This document shows, piece by piece, positions 26,665 through 35,489 of a stretch of 64,000 nt of DNA. Position numbers and translations under genes: made by a program. Source of the stretch: Ferrimonas marina (GTDB lineage Bacteria; Pseudomonadota; Gammaproteobacteria; Enterobacterales; Shewanellaceae); assembly GCF_900129905.1 (NCBI RefSeq), contig NZ_FQXG01000004.1, positions 310,001-374,000 on the forward strand, given 5' to 3'. How positions within the stretch are numbered: position 1 is the stretch's first letter; each line of letters begins with the position of its first letter. The notes under the pieces were generated by a model. It saw nothing but the letters and a program-made list of their open reading frames with translations. It was not told the DNA's origin and did no database searches.

Positions 26665-27170
26665 CAGCGTTGCAGCTGCGGGTAATGGCGCGACAGCATG
26701 GCGTAGCCGCCAAACAGCACCGCACTGAACAGCCAGGTGCTGGCCAGATCATGCTGCAGGAACGGCAGCCCCATCACCCAGCACTGCACCAGCCCGGCCC
26801 AGGTGTGGGGATAGAAGTCGGTGACCGCCCACATGCCGGTATTGGTGATAAAGAAGAACTGCAGACTGCTAGCCACACCGGCCAGGGCGATGGTCGCCAC
26901 GCTGCGACGCTGACGCAATAGCATGCCGATGCCGGCGGTGATCGCCATCGCCAGGTAGACAAACAGCATGGTCTCATGCAGACCGATAAAGAGATCGCTC
27001 AGCAGCATCGCCACCAGCGGAACCACCAGGGCGAGGCGCTTGCTGTCAAACATGGCGCCGGCAAACAGGCCCATGGCCGCCACGGGGGTGAAGTTGAATG
27101 GATGCGGCAAGACCCGGTACAGGGCGCACAGTGCGATCAGCACAGTAACCGCGATCACTTTGTTTCTCAT
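26664..27170 (-). CDS. Membrane protein, DUF6580/ECF S-component-like, probable B12-linked
   Basis: 168 residues with about five hydrophobic helices and the HPFNFTPVAAMGLFAGA motif typical of putative transport proteins next to cobalamin genes; also LLSDLFIGLHETM and FFITNTGMWAV. The fold recalls substrate-binding components of ECF transporters, but no energy-coupling genes are nearby. GGAGAACACC precedes the ATG at 27170. It starts a likely operon with the adenosyltransferase. Transport of cobalamin or a precursor is an inference. Confidence 0.72.
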   Translation of the reverse strand: MRNKVIAVTVLIALCALYRVLPHPFNFTPVAAMGLFAGAMFDSKRLALVVPLVAMLLSDLFIGLHETMLFVYLAMAITAGIGMLLRQRRSVATIALAGVASSLQFFFITNTGMWAVTDFYPHTWAGLVQCWVMGLPFLQHDLASTWLFSAVLFGGYAMLSRHYPQLQR

Positions 27171-27299
27171 GGTGTTCTCCAGTGGTGTCCCGTACACTCC
27201 GGGCCCATACAGGATACGGAGTTCGCTGAGGAACTTCCAGTTTGGACGGCTAGAAATCTTAACGTCCATTACCACACCATAACAAGAGAGAAACACACC

Positions 27300-27644
27300 G
27301 TGCCTCATCTGCGTCTCGAATATGCCCAGGAGCTGGAAGGGCTGTGCGATATCACCGCTGTGCTGGAACAGCTGCATCATGCGGCGCTGGCCACCGGTCA
27401 GTTTCAGGCCGCGGCCATCAAGGTTCGTGCCCTGCCCTGCTGCCACTACCTGGTGGCCGGCCAGGCCCGCGCCTTTGCTCACCTAGAGGTGGCGATCCTA
27501 CCCGGCCGCGATGCCGTTACCCAGGGGGCGATCAGCGACACCCTGCTGGCCGCCCTGGTGGCCGCCATGCCGCCATTAGCCAGCGCCTCGGTTAACCTGA
27601 CCGAGCTGTCGGCGCTGGCCTATCGCAAGCACAACGACGGCTGA
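27300..27644 (+). CDS. 5-carboxymethyl-2-hydroxymuconate isomerase family protein
   Basis: 114 residues starting at GTG 27300 behind AAGAGAG. The mature N terminus would be [11 protein letters not shown]; this family uses Pro2 as catalytic base, and Pro directly follows the start here. [11 protein letters not shown] and a C-terminal [12 protein letters not shown] match the family. No homoprotocatechuate genes are nearby, so the true substrate is uncertain. Divergent from the B12 membrane gene across about 130 bp. Confidence 0.82.
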   Translation: MPHLRLEYAQELEGLCDITAVLEQLHHAALATGQFQAAAIKVRALPCCHYLVAGQARAFAHLEVAILPGRDAVTQGAISDTLLAALVAAMPPLASASVNLTELSALAYRKHNDG

Positions 27645-27735
27645 GCAAAGTCTGGGCATTTGGGCCTTCGGGGCCTTGCTGTCTGCCCCATCGCCGGTAA
27701 ATACTGCATCATCACTGACGTATTGGAGCGCTGCT

Positions 27736-28356
27736 ATGGAGATGAATCTCAGCCTCAACGAGGCCCGGGTGATAGGTTGTTTGCTGGAGAAGGAGAGCAC
27801 CACCCCCGACCTCTATCCGCTGACCCTGAACGCCCTGAAGGGGGCCTGTAACCAGAAGAGCAATCGGGATCCGGTACTGAGTCTCTCCGACGGTGAGGTG
27901 CAACACACCCTCAATCAGCTGCGGGACAAACGGATGATCAGCGAAGAGGGCGGCGCCCGCGCCAGCAAATACAAGCACCGCTTCTGCAATACCCCCTTCG
28001 GTGGCCTGCAACTGTCTGAACAGGAGCGTGGCATCGTCTGCGTACTGCTGCTGCGGGGCCCGCAAACCCCCGGTGAGCTGCGCTCCCGCACCAATCGACT
28101 GTGTCAGTTCGACGACGTCAGCCAGGTTGAGGCGGTGCTCAAGCAGATGGCCGAGCAGGGCTACGTGGTGCAGCTGCCGCGGGAAGCCGGTAAACGGGAG
28201 AGCCGCTACGCCCACCTGTTCTCCGGCGAGGTGGAGATGGTTACCACCGCCGATGTGGCCGCCGACGACAAGGCCCGCATCCTCCAGCTGGAGCAGGAAA
28301 ACCGCGTGCTTAAGGCGGAGATCGCCCGGCTTCAGGCGCAACTGAACGGCGAATGA
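27736..28356 (+). CDS. yceH: YceH family (DUF480) protein
   Basis: 206 residues, full length. [28 protein letters not shown] and [16 protein letters not shown] are diagnostic of YceH, which is built of two winged helices; a C-terminal coiled coil ([21 protein letters not shown]) follows. Probably a DNA- or protein-binding protein; role unknown. ATG 27736 has GGAG upstream. It converges with the MATE gene 14 bp away. Confidence 0.9.
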   Translation: MEMNLSLNEARVIGCLLEKESTTPDLYPLTLNALKGACNQKSNRDPVLSLSDGEVQHTLNQLRDKRMISEEGGARASKYKHRFCNTPFGGLQLSEQERGIVCVLLLRGPQTPGELRSRTNRLCQFDDVSQVEAVLKQMAEQGYVVQLPREAGKRESRYAHLFSGEVEMVTTADVAADDKARILQLEQENRVLKAEIARLQAQLNGE

Positions 28357-28370
28357 TCCCCCCGGGCGCG

Positions 28371-29723
28371 TCAGCCCGGCGCGCCCTGCGACTTCGTTGT
28401 CAGCCGCTGCCATTCCCGTCGCAGCAGCACAATTACCCCCAGCGACAGCACCAGGTTGGAGACAGGCACCGCCAGCCAGATCCCGGAAACCGACAGCAGC
28501 TTGGGCAACAGCCAGAGGAATGGCAGCTGGACCAGCATGTTGGCCAGGGTGATGGCGGTGGCCTTACGGGCCATCCCCAGGCTTTGAAACAGCACCCCTG
28601 CTGAGAAGATCAAACCGTCCAGGAACATCATCGACAGGTGCAGCCGCATCCCCAGCAAGGTGGCATCGAACAGTTCCCGGTCATCGCCGCCAAACAGATG
28701 GATGATCGGCCCCACCCACAGATTAACCACCAGCACCGCCAGCACCCCACTGCCGACCGCCACCCACAGCATGCGTTGCACAAACTGCTTCATCCGGGTC
28801 AGCTCGCCGGCACCATAGTGGTAGCTGATCAGCGGTTGGGTGCCGGAGGCGACCCCTTCCGCCAGCAGGTAATACAGGGTGGCGGTGTAGCCGACGATGG
28901 CAAAGGCCCCCACCAGCACCGCATCGGCGTAATGCAGGAACAGCGCATTGTGCAGGGCAACAATAAAGCTGAAGTAGCTGTACATCAGCAGGCTGGACAG
29001 ACCGATGGCGCAGCTGCGCAAACTCAGGCCCCAGTCCGGCGTCAGATCCCCCAGGCTCAACCGAGTCTGTGCCCGGGCACTGAAGAAGTGCGCCAGACCC
29101 ATCGCCATCACCACCGCCTGAGATAACGCGGTGGCAATCGCCGCACCGGTTAGGCCCCAGCCCAGCAGGGCGACAAACAGCGCATCCAGCAGCACGTTGA
29201 GTACCGCGCCCACCGCAATCATGGCGGTAGCCCGGTTCGGGGCCTCGTCATTACGCACCATAAAGGGTAAGGCCATGCCCCCTAAGGCCAGGGGCACGGC
29301 ATAAAAGAACACCCGCAGGTAATCCTGGGCATGAATCAGTGCCTCACCACTGGCGGATTGCCACAACAGCGCCTGCTCTCCCCACAGCCCCAGCAGGGTC
29401 ATCCCTACCAGGCCCAGCAGCACAATCAGGACAAAGCCGTTGCCCAGGGCCCGGCGTGCCTGAGCCGGGCGCTTCTCGCCCCGGGCCAGTGAGCTCACCG
29501 CGCCGCTGCCCACCCCGATCATCATGCCGATGCCATAGAGCGCGCCTATCAGCGGCCAGGCCAGGTTGATCCCCGCCAATCCCTCGGCGCCAACGTAGCG
29601 GCCAATGAAGATCCCGTCGATCACCTGGTACAGGCCACTGACCAACATGGCGGCCACGGTAGGGAGTACGTAGCGCCAGAATTGGCGATCCACGCTGCCT
29701 TGAGAGAGTTGGGTTTGCCCCAT
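28371..29723 (-). CDS. MATE-family multidrug/Na+ antiporter
   Basis: 450-residue, 12-helix exporter with the two-lobed MATE pattern: FWRYVLPTVAAMLVSGLYQVIDGIFIGRYVG at the start and ALVGAFAIVGYTA with PLISYHYGAGE in the second half. GAGGT precedes ATG 29723. A MarR gene lies immediately upstream on the same strand with a palindrome in between, so expression is likely repressed by that regulator until a ligand binds. Substrate not predictable. Confidence 0.92.
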   Translation of the reverse strand: MGQTQLSQGSVDRQFWRYVLPTVAAMLVSGLYQVIDGIFIGRYVGAEGLAGINLAWPLIGALYGIGMMIGVGSGAVSSLARGEKRPAQARRALGNGFVLIVLLGLVGMTLLGLWGEQALLWQSASGEALIHAQDYLRVFFYAVPLALGGMALPFMVRNDEAPNRATAMIAVGAVLNVLLDALFVALLGWGLTGAAIATALSQAVVMAMGLAHFFSARAQTRLSLGDLTPDWGLSLRSCAIGLSSLLMYSYFSFIVALHNALFLHYADAVLVGAFAIVGYTATLYYLLAEGVASGTQPLISYHYGAGELTRMKQFVQRMLWVAVGSGVLAVLVVNLWVGPIIHLFGGDDRELFDATLLGMRLHLSMMFLDGLIFSAGVLFQSLGMARKATAITLANMLVQLPFLWLLPKLLSVSGIWLAVPVSNLVLSLGVIVLLRREWQRLTTKSQGAPG

Positions 29724-29743
29724 CGTCGACCTCATCAAACTCG

Positions 29744-29758
29744 GTTAGAGTCTCTAAC
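29744..29758. promoter_or_regulatory. MarR operator before the MATE gene
   Basis: Perfect 15-base palindrome GTTAGAG-T-CTCTAAC, 21 bp upstream of the MATE start. The outer half-sites GTTAG/CTAAC recur in a second dyad before the marR gene. Confidence 0.7.
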
Positions 29759-29775
29759 TAATTAACCAAAAAAAC

Positions 29776-30201
29776 TCAGCGCTGGCCGGACTGGCTCTGT
29801 TGCACCATGCGCTGCAACAGGGTCGCCAATTGCTGATGCTCCGGCTCAGTCAGCCCCGCCAGCAACTCGCCGACAAAGCGGGCATAGGTTTCCCCGTCGC
29901 GGTTCAACAATGTCCGGCCGGACTCACTCAGTGACAGCAGGCTGGCACGGCCATCCTCGGGGCAGGCATTGCGCTGCAACAATCCCTTGGCCTGCAACCG
30001 TTTGACCATGCTGCTGGCCGTCGGCTTGCTGACCCGCATCTCCAGCGCCAGATCCGACAGCCGCACGCTACCCAGCTCCGCCAGGGTCTGCAGGTAATCG
30101 TATTCGCCGTAGCTCAGCGCCATGCCGGCATCTTGCGGCAACTCGCGCCAACGACGGGTGATGTGGCGCTCCAGCGCCATCAGTGCGTGTTCCACCTTCA
30201 T
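29776..30201 (-). CDS. MarR-family transcriptional regulator
   Basis: 141 residues with the MarR winged helix-turn-helix: LSYGEYDYLQTLAELGSVRLSDLALEMRVSKPTASSMVKRLQAKGLL and the wing CPEDGRASLLSLS. A start at ATG 30201 is preferred because the earlier ATG (30237) lies beyond the upstream dyad at 30214-30228. Palindromes sharing GTTAG/CTAAC half-sites flank the gene on both sides, so it probably represses itself and the MATE exporter. Confidence 0.9.
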   Translation of the reverse strand: MKVEHALMALERHITRRWRELPQDAGMALSYGEYDYLQTLAELGSVRLSDLALEMRVSKPTASSMVKRLQAKGLLQRNACPEDGRASLLSLSESGRTLLNRDGETYARFVGELLAGLTEPEHQQLATLLQRMVQQSQSGQR

Positions 30202-30213
30202 ACCAGCAATTTT

Positions 30214-30228
30214 GTTAGACAGGCTAAC
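30214..30228. promoter_or_regulatory. MarR operator before marR
   Basis: Inverted repeat GTTAG-ACAGG-CTAAC, 13 bp ahead of the chosen marR start, with the same half-sites and 15-base length as the palindrome at 29744-29758. Confidence 0.65.
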
Positions 30229-30244
30229 CAAATGCAAGCGCTGC

Positions 30245-30844
30245 TCACCAGTCCAGTCCCTGTTGGGCTTTAATGCCGGCCTCGAAGGCGTGCTTAACCG
30301 GCGCGATCTCCGATACCGTATCCGCCATCTCCAGCAGACGGCGGTGACAGGCCCGGCCAGTGATCACCACGTGTTGGTGCGCAGGGCGGGCGGCAATGGC
30401 GTCACACACCTGCTCCAGGTCCAGGTAGTGGTAGCTGAGCATGTAGGTGAGCTCATCCAGCAGCACCAAATCGACCTTGGGATCCGCCAGTTCGGCTCGG
30501 ATCCCCTGCCAGACCCGCTCGGCGGCCTGGCTGTCACCCTGGCGATCCTGGGTGTTCCAGGTAAAGCCGGTCTTCATCACGTAAAAGGGCACACCCATCT
30601 GCTCCAGCACATTGCGCTCGCCGCAGGGCCATTCCCCCTTGATAAACTGGGCCACCGCGCAGCGCTTGCCATGGCCTACCGCGCGCAGCACGGTGCCAAA
30701 GCCGGCGGTGGATTTGCCTTTGCCATTGCCGGTGAGCACCAGCAACACGCCACGCTCTTCGGTCGCTTGTGCCACCTTGGCATCGACCTGCTGCTTCAAT
30801 CGCTGTTGTCGTGCCTTATGTTTATCGCTGTCTCTTTCAACCAT
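30245..30844 (-). CDS. cobO: Cob(I)yrinic acid a,c-diamide adenosyltransferase
   Basis: 199 residues of the CobO/BtuR family, which adds the 5'-deoxyadenosyl group to corrinoids using ATP. P-loop GNGKGKSTAGFG, then FIKGEWPCGERN, TGFTWNTQDR, VLLDELTYM and VVITGRACHR are all close to E. coli BtuR. ATG 30844 matches the BtuR start and has AGGGAT upstream. A short ORF with a very strong ribosome site overlaps this start. Supplies AdoCbl, the ligand of the btuB riboswitch nearby. Confidence 0.94.
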   Translation of the reverse strand: MVERDSDKHKARQQRLKQQVDAKVAQATEERGVLLVLTGNGKGKSTAGFGTVLRAVGHGKRCAVAQFIKGEWPCGERNVLEQMGVPFYVMKTGFTWNTQDRQGDSQAAERVWQGIRAELADPKVDLVLLDELTYMLSYHYLDLEQVCDAIAARPAHQHVVITGRACHRRLLEMADTVSEIAPVKHAFEAGIKAQQGLDW

Positions 30845-30980
30845 GGGCCATCCCTGCTGTTCGTTGGCGGTTGTGCTGGAGCGGTAAGTGTGCAGCCAAT
30901 GGCCCGCAGCGTCCAGACCCGACCCCAGCACCCCGGTATTGGTCTGTGACCGGGCAAGCAGTCGCAAGTGCTTGTTTCAC
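30837..30980 (-). CDS. Possible 47-codon leader ORF overlapping the cobO start
   Basis: GTG at 30980 behind AGGGAGGT (7-base spacing) opens 47 codons ending in a TGA inside the first codons of cobO. The same ribosome site also precedes an ATG-TGA minimal ORF two bases earlier. The peptide (starting MKQALATACPVTDQ) resembles nothing known. It may be a translational coupling or attenuation device for cobO, or chance. Confidence 0.3.
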   Translation of the reverse strand: MKQALATACPVTDQYRGAGVGSGRCGPLAAHLPLQHNRQRTAGMAHG

Positions 30981-31091
30981 ATGGTCCACCTCCCTATGAT
31001 GTGAAATAAGTGTTAACTGCACCATCCATCTCATTGCCAAGAGCTCTCACCCACAGAGGGCCATCCGTTGTTCATTCTTGAAGGGATCTCC

Positions 31092-33725
31092 ATGAACAAG
31101 ACGCTGCTTGCCACTGCCACCCTGCTGCTGACCGCTTGCGGTTCCGGTGACGACCCAGCCCCAACGGCCCCACCGCCGGTCGAGCCGCCGCCAACCAATG
31201 CCGCCCCCCAGTGGCTGGTCGAGGGGCTTACTACCCAGGAAGATACCCCGCTGACCGTCAGCTTTGCGGAGCTGGTCCAGGACGGTGACGGTGATACGCT
31301 GAAGCTGACCATCGACCGCTGCGGTGAGGCCTGGGGCTGTGCCTTGGGCGACGACAGCCTGATCCTGACACCGGCGGAGAACTTCCATGGCGAGCAGTCA
31401 CTGGAGCTGAGTGTCAGCGACGGCACCGACAACCTCAGCACCACCCTGCTGCTCACCGTAGAGCCGGTCAACGATGCGCCTGTCTGGTTCGGGCTGCCAG
31501 AGGCCAGCTTGGTCTATGGCGAATCCTTAACCCTGGATTTAGCCCCCTACGCCAGCGATATCGAGGACGACGCCCTCAGCTACTCCCTGTCAAACTGCGC
31601 CGAGCAGCTCAGCTGTGCCCTGGATGGCACCGAGCTGACGATCAGCGAGCCGGCTCGGGCCGGACGTACCTTCACGCTCACCCTCTCAGTCACTGATGGG
31701 ACGGCCGACACCGAGATTGAGTGGCCGGTCGCTGTCGAGCGAGCCATCGCCGCTAATCTGGAGGGGGTCGAGTTCTTTCCCCCTTACAACGGCCTCAGTG
31801 GCGACAGCCAGGTCACTCTATCGCTGACCAGCGAGCAGCCGCTGGAGCAGATCGTCATCAACGGTGAGACCCTCAGCCTTACCGAGCAAAGCCAGTGGCA
31901 GCAGAGCTACCCGCTGGCACTGGGGGACACGGTGTTCGAGGTGGCGATCGAAACCGCCACCCACAGCCTGCCGCTGCAGCGCGTGGTGCGCTACGCCGGC
32001 GACATGCACCAGGGCAGCAGCGGTGTCGCCTTCCTGGATGAGCACACCCTGCTGGTGGACGACTATCGGGCCGATGCCCTGGTTATCTTCGATCTGGAGA
32101 CTCAGGAAACCCGAGCCTATTCGGCCGAACACCTCACTGGGTTGAGCATCGAGCAGCTGGACTTCTATGCGCCACTCGACTCGGAGCGCATCTTGGCTTC
32201 GGTATGGGACTTTGACCAAAGCGTCTGGAAGCTGGTGGAGATCAACCTGACCGACAAGACCAGCACCGAAATCCTCGACCTGGGCGATACGCCAGGACGG
32301 GCGGACCACCTGACCACTTCCGCCGATGGCGGCACCTTGTACTTTATCCATAAAGGCTCTCGTCAGAACCCCGATACCATGGAGTGGGACGCATTCGAAG
32401 AGTTCTACCGCTACGAGCTGGCCGGCCAGAACCTGACCCTGTTGGCCGACACCGCCCAGGCAGCGGACGGTATCACCCTGAATTCGGTCAAGACGATGGT
32501 CCTGGATGAGGTCAATCAGCGCCTGCTGCTGGCCGACTGGGACTGGGGTAGCGACCAGGGCCAGTTGTTGTCCCTGGCCCTCACCGGGGCTGACCAAGAC
32601 CGCCTAACGACGCTCACCACCGCCAGCGACCCGGGATGCCTCGATTTTGCCAGCAGGGAGGTCAATTACAGCTCGCCCATCCGCGATGGCGTCTGGTACC
32701 TGGTGATGCAGAACGAGCGCTGGGCCACCCATCAGCTGCCGCTGGATACCCTGTGCCTGAGTGAACACCACCGGGTGCCTGAGTCGCTGTTCCTAAACGA
32801 CGAGTCCCTGCAGGGGGTGGATGTGCACCCGACCAGTGGCGAGATAGTGCTGGGCTTCTACCCCGGCCCCCTGCTTTATCAGCCGACCACCGGCGAGTAT
32901 CGCTCAGCGGAGGTCGAGGGCTTCAGCGGTGCGCCCTGGGGGATCCAGGAGCCCACGGCAGTGCACTACCACGCCGAGCAGCACCGGCTGGTGTATGGCG
33001 ATGAGGATGTGTTGATGTCGTTGGACCTGCGCAGCGGCGAGTTGTCTGAGCTGGCCAGGCCCGGCGAGGATATCCTCAAGCTGGTATGGGACGAAGCCCG
33101 TCAGCGCTATTACCTGTACGATGAGTACGATGGCCTGCTCAGCTACGACCTGGCCCGCGGCGAGCTGGAGTACCTGGTGGCCTCCGATGCCGGCAGCTAC
33201 TTCGGCCACCCGGCCCTGGGCGCTGACGGGCGGCTCTTCTTCATCGAGGACGAGGCATTAAAGGCGATCGATCTGGATACCCTGGCGATCACCGAGATCT
33301 CGGCGGAGGACCCCGCCTTCTCGCTGGACGACAACACCGCCCTGATGCTGGATATCGCCGGCCAGCGAGCCATCGTTGAGACCCAGGGACGCACTGGCAG
33401 CGCCTTTGTCGCCATCGACCTGGCCGACGGCAGTCGCTCAACCCTGGTGCCCGAACAAAGGTTTGCCAGCAATGACTACCTGGCACTGAGCCCGGATGGG
33501 TCGGCCGTGTGGTATTACAGCTGGTCGGAAGACACCTTGATGAGCCTGGAACTGGCCAGCCAAAGCACCACGCCGCTGCTGGCGCCCATCTCAGGCCACT
33601 ACCAGTTTGGCGACCCCACCGGGATCCACCCGGTCAATGGCGACCTGGTCTGGCTGGCCGACGATGACTTTGGCGGCTTCTGGATGGTCAACCTCGCCAC
33701 CGGTGAAAAGCTGTTGTATCGCTAA
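31092..33725 (+). CDS. Large lipoprotein with cadherin-like repeats and a beta-propeller-like region
   Basis: 877 residues. Lipobox LLLTACGSG, then a Pro-rich linker (PTAPPPVEPPPTN). Residues about 30-125 and 130-215 are two tandem-95/cadherin-like modules: EDTPLTVSFAELVQDGDGDTL, NFHGEQSLELSVSDG, VNDAPVW, YASDIEDDALSYSL. About 300-870 shows repeated blades of the type GVAFLDEHTLLVDDYRADALVIFDL, resembling a quinoprotein-like propeller. Surface-exposed binding or sensing is likely; no enzyme motif seen. AAGGGA precedes the ATG at 31092. It stands alone, divergent from cobO, with a hairpin after the stop. Confidence 0.75.
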   Translation: MNKTLLATATLLLTACGSGDDPAPTAPPPVEPPPTNAAPQWLVEGLTTQEDTPLTVSFAELVQDGDGDTLKLTIDRCGEAWGCALGDDSLILTPAENFHGEQSLELSVSDGTDNLSTTLLLTVEPVNDAPVWFGLPEASLVYGESLTLDLAPYASDIEDDALSYSLSNCAEQLSCALDGTELTISEPARAGRTFTLTLSVTDGTADTEIEWPVAVERAIAANLEGVEFFPPYNGLSGDSQVTLSLTSEQPLEQIVINGETLSLTEQSQWQQSYPLALGDTVFEVAIETATHSLPLQRVVRYAGDMHQGSSGVAFLDEHTLLVDDYRADALVIFDLETQETRAYSAEHLTGLSIEQLDFYAPLDSERILASVWDFDQSVWKLVEINLTDKTSTEILDLGDTPGRADHLTTSADGGTLYFIHKGSRQNPDTMEWDAFEEFYRYELAGQNLTLLADTAQAADGITLNSVKTMVLDEVNQRLLLADWDWGSDQGQLLSLALTGADQDRLTTLTTASDPGCLDFASREVNYSSPIRDGVWYLVMQNERWATHQLPLDTLCLSEHHRVPESLFLNDESLQGVDVHPTSGEIVLGFYPGPLLYQPTTGEYRSAEVEGFSGAPWGIQEPTAVHYHAEQHRLVYGDEDVLMSLDLRSGELSELARPGEDILKLVWDEARQRYYLYDEYDGLLSYDLARGELEYLVASDAGSYFGHPALGADGRLFFIEDEALKAIDLDTLAITEISAEDPAFSLDDNTALMLDIAGQRAIVETQGRTGSAFVAIDLADGSRSTLVPEQRFASNDYLALSPDGSAVWYYSWSEDTLMSLELASQSTTPLLAPISGHYQFGDPTGIHPVNGDLVWLADDDFGGFWMVNLATGEKLLYR

Positions 33726-33751
33726 GTGAGCGCAAGGCATTTGGTTGGATG

Positions 33752-33780
33752 ACGGCAGGCCCTCGGGCCTGCCGTTTGCT
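33752..33780 (+). terminator. Terminator-like hairpin after the propeller lipoprotein
   Basis: ACGGCAGGCCC / GGGCCTGCCGT (33752-33775) followed by TTGCTTT. The T tract is interrupted, so strength is uncertain. Confidence 0.65.
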
Positions 33781-33804
33781 TTCGCGCCGCCAACTAGCGC
33801 AGCA

Positions 33805-35280
33805 CTAGCGCTGCACCAGTTGGCGCTCAATAAACGCGTCGGTACGCTGCAACAGGTAGGGGAAAAAGGGGTTCCACTGCTGACGCAACAACAGGGCCGA
33901 GGAGAAGGCCAGCACACCATATTCGCCGCGCACCGCCATGTTGCCCAGCTGGATATGCTCGCCATGGATTTCACCGTTGCCCAGCACCGGATCCTCCGCT
34001 GGCATCGGCATCGAGATGTGCGACAACGAGTGCACTGTGTCCGGCCAGTGCCAGGGCAGTGTCTCCACCCTCCCCTCCTGCCAGTCTCGCGCCTGCACTT
34101 GGGTCAGTGCCTTGCCGCTGGCGGCAAACTGATTCTCCACCACCGTCACACCGGGCAATGGCGCATAGCGCTCCAGCAGGCCGATGGGGTCCTGGCGCAA
34201 CAGGCTATGGCTGGCCAGACGGCGATTGATATCAAACAGCACCAGCTCATCATCACCGCGACGGCGCTGCAGCAGGTGCAGATCCAGCACCGCCGACGGG
34301 GTCACCGTGGCGTCGGTGAGTGACTGGAAGGAGAGCACCGGCGGCATCATCGCCCGCTGTGGCTCACTCAGGCTGGCCAACAGGGCACGATTATGGCGCA
34401 GCAAACGATGCACCAGGTCGCCTCCATTGATAGCAAAGGAGTTGTACTTGAAGGGGTGATACTCGGGGATCACCGAGTTCCAGGCCAGCTTATCCAGGCC
34501 CAGCAGGTGCCCCAACCGGGACTGCCAGCGAGCGGCAGCGGCCGCCGCCGTCACCCCGATGGCCGGTGAGACAAACACCATGGCATCGAATGGCGCAGCC
34601 TCGCCATCCCGGATCCTGCGCATTGATAGCTCCAGTGCCAGCGGTGCCCCGGTGGAGTAACCCACCACGATCAGGGGCTTGTCCGGGTGCTGGGCAGCCA
34701 GGTGATCCGCTGCCAACTCCACCGCCGAGGTCAGGTCTTGCCACTCCAGCTCCACCAGTGCCGATGGCAGGGTGCCATGGCCCGGCAGGCGCAATCCCAG
34801 CACATGGCTGTGGGGGGCAAAATGGTTGGCAAAGTGCGCCACACTGTAGGGGGAGTCGGTCAGCCCATGCAGCAACAACAGGGCATACTCCGCCTCAGGA
34901 TTGGGCCACTCGTAGCTGCGATTGCCTGCTCCGCCCCATCGTGCCGGGTCAGACAGGCTGCCGTGCTGGTAGCGATTAAGCCGGTCGGCGGGGTCATCAC
35001 TGAGGGTCAGCGCCGCCAGCTCATCAAACACCCGCTGCTCCTGCTTGAGGTAGTCATCAAAGCTCGGGGCAGGTTCGCGGTGGGAGTAGTCTTCATTCAA
35101 AAAGGTATCGTGCCACGGCGAGAGCGCCGGTTTTTGCTGAAACCACAGCACCACGGTGCCGATGACCGGCAGCAGCGCCCCCAGCAGCACCCAGCCCAGC
35201 GGTCGCAGCCAACGATAGCGTCGGCGCGAAGACACCCTGTCCTTGCTCGAGTGCGATGGGCTATCCGGTTTGTGCGGCAT
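33805..35280 (-). CDS. Alpha/beta hydrolase, membrane-anchored
   Basis: 491 residues with one N-terminal membrane helix after a basic stretch (RRRYRWLRPLGWVLLGALLPVIGTVVLWF), so the hydrolase is probably held on the periplasmic face. The fold is shown by LLLHGLTDSPYSVAHFA (oxyanion loop HGLTDS), RLPGHGTLPS, the nucleophile elbow VVGYSTGAPLALEL (Ser), an acid in SLTDATVTPSAV and a histidine in DTVHSLSHISMP. Carboxylesterase/lipase-like; substrate unknown. The 209-bp gap to the next gene shows nothing clear. Confidence 0.82.
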   Translation of the reverse strand: MPHKPDSPSHSSKDRVSSRRRYRWLRPLGWVLLGALLPVIGTVVLWFQQKPALSPWHDTFLNEDYSHREPAPSFDDYLKQEQRVFDELAALTLSDDPADRLNRYQHGSLSDPARWGGAGNRSYEWPNPEAEYALLLLHGLTDSPYSVAHFANHFAPHSHVLGLRLPGHGTLPSALVELEWQDLTSAVELAADHLAAQHPDKPLIVVGYSTGAPLALELSMRRIRDGEAAPFDAMVFVSPAIGVTAAAAAARWQSRLGHLLGLDKLAWNSVIPEYHPFKYNSFAINGGDLVHRLLRHNRALLASLSEPQRAMMPPVLSFQSLTDATVTPSAVLDLHLLQRRRGDDELVLFDINRRLASHSLLRQDPIGLLERYAPLPGVTVVENQFAASGKALTQVQARDWQEGRVETLPWHWPDTVHSLSHISMPMPAEDPVLGNGEIHGEHIQLGNMAVRGEYGVLAFSSALLLRQQWNPFFPYLLQRTDAFIERQLVQR

Positions 35281-35489
35281 GATCTGTCCTTGCGTGGCGG
35301 TGAGTGGTAACAGGCCCGATTATTGTCCTGCCGATCCGCCAAGCGCATCAGCTGGCATCGGGTTGGCCTTGCTGGCACTGATCTTCCCATTCAGGCTAGC
35401 AAAAACAAGGGCTCAGCACGCCAAAGGGGGGATCTGGACTGGTCTCTGCACCAGAGCGGGCTGCGGATAGCCTAAGATTGCGCCGAGGT

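Noticed and set aside
35281-35489. Possible further copy of the 3'-flanking repeat
   Set aside because: Only short G-run and C-run resemblance; no shared block long enough to call.
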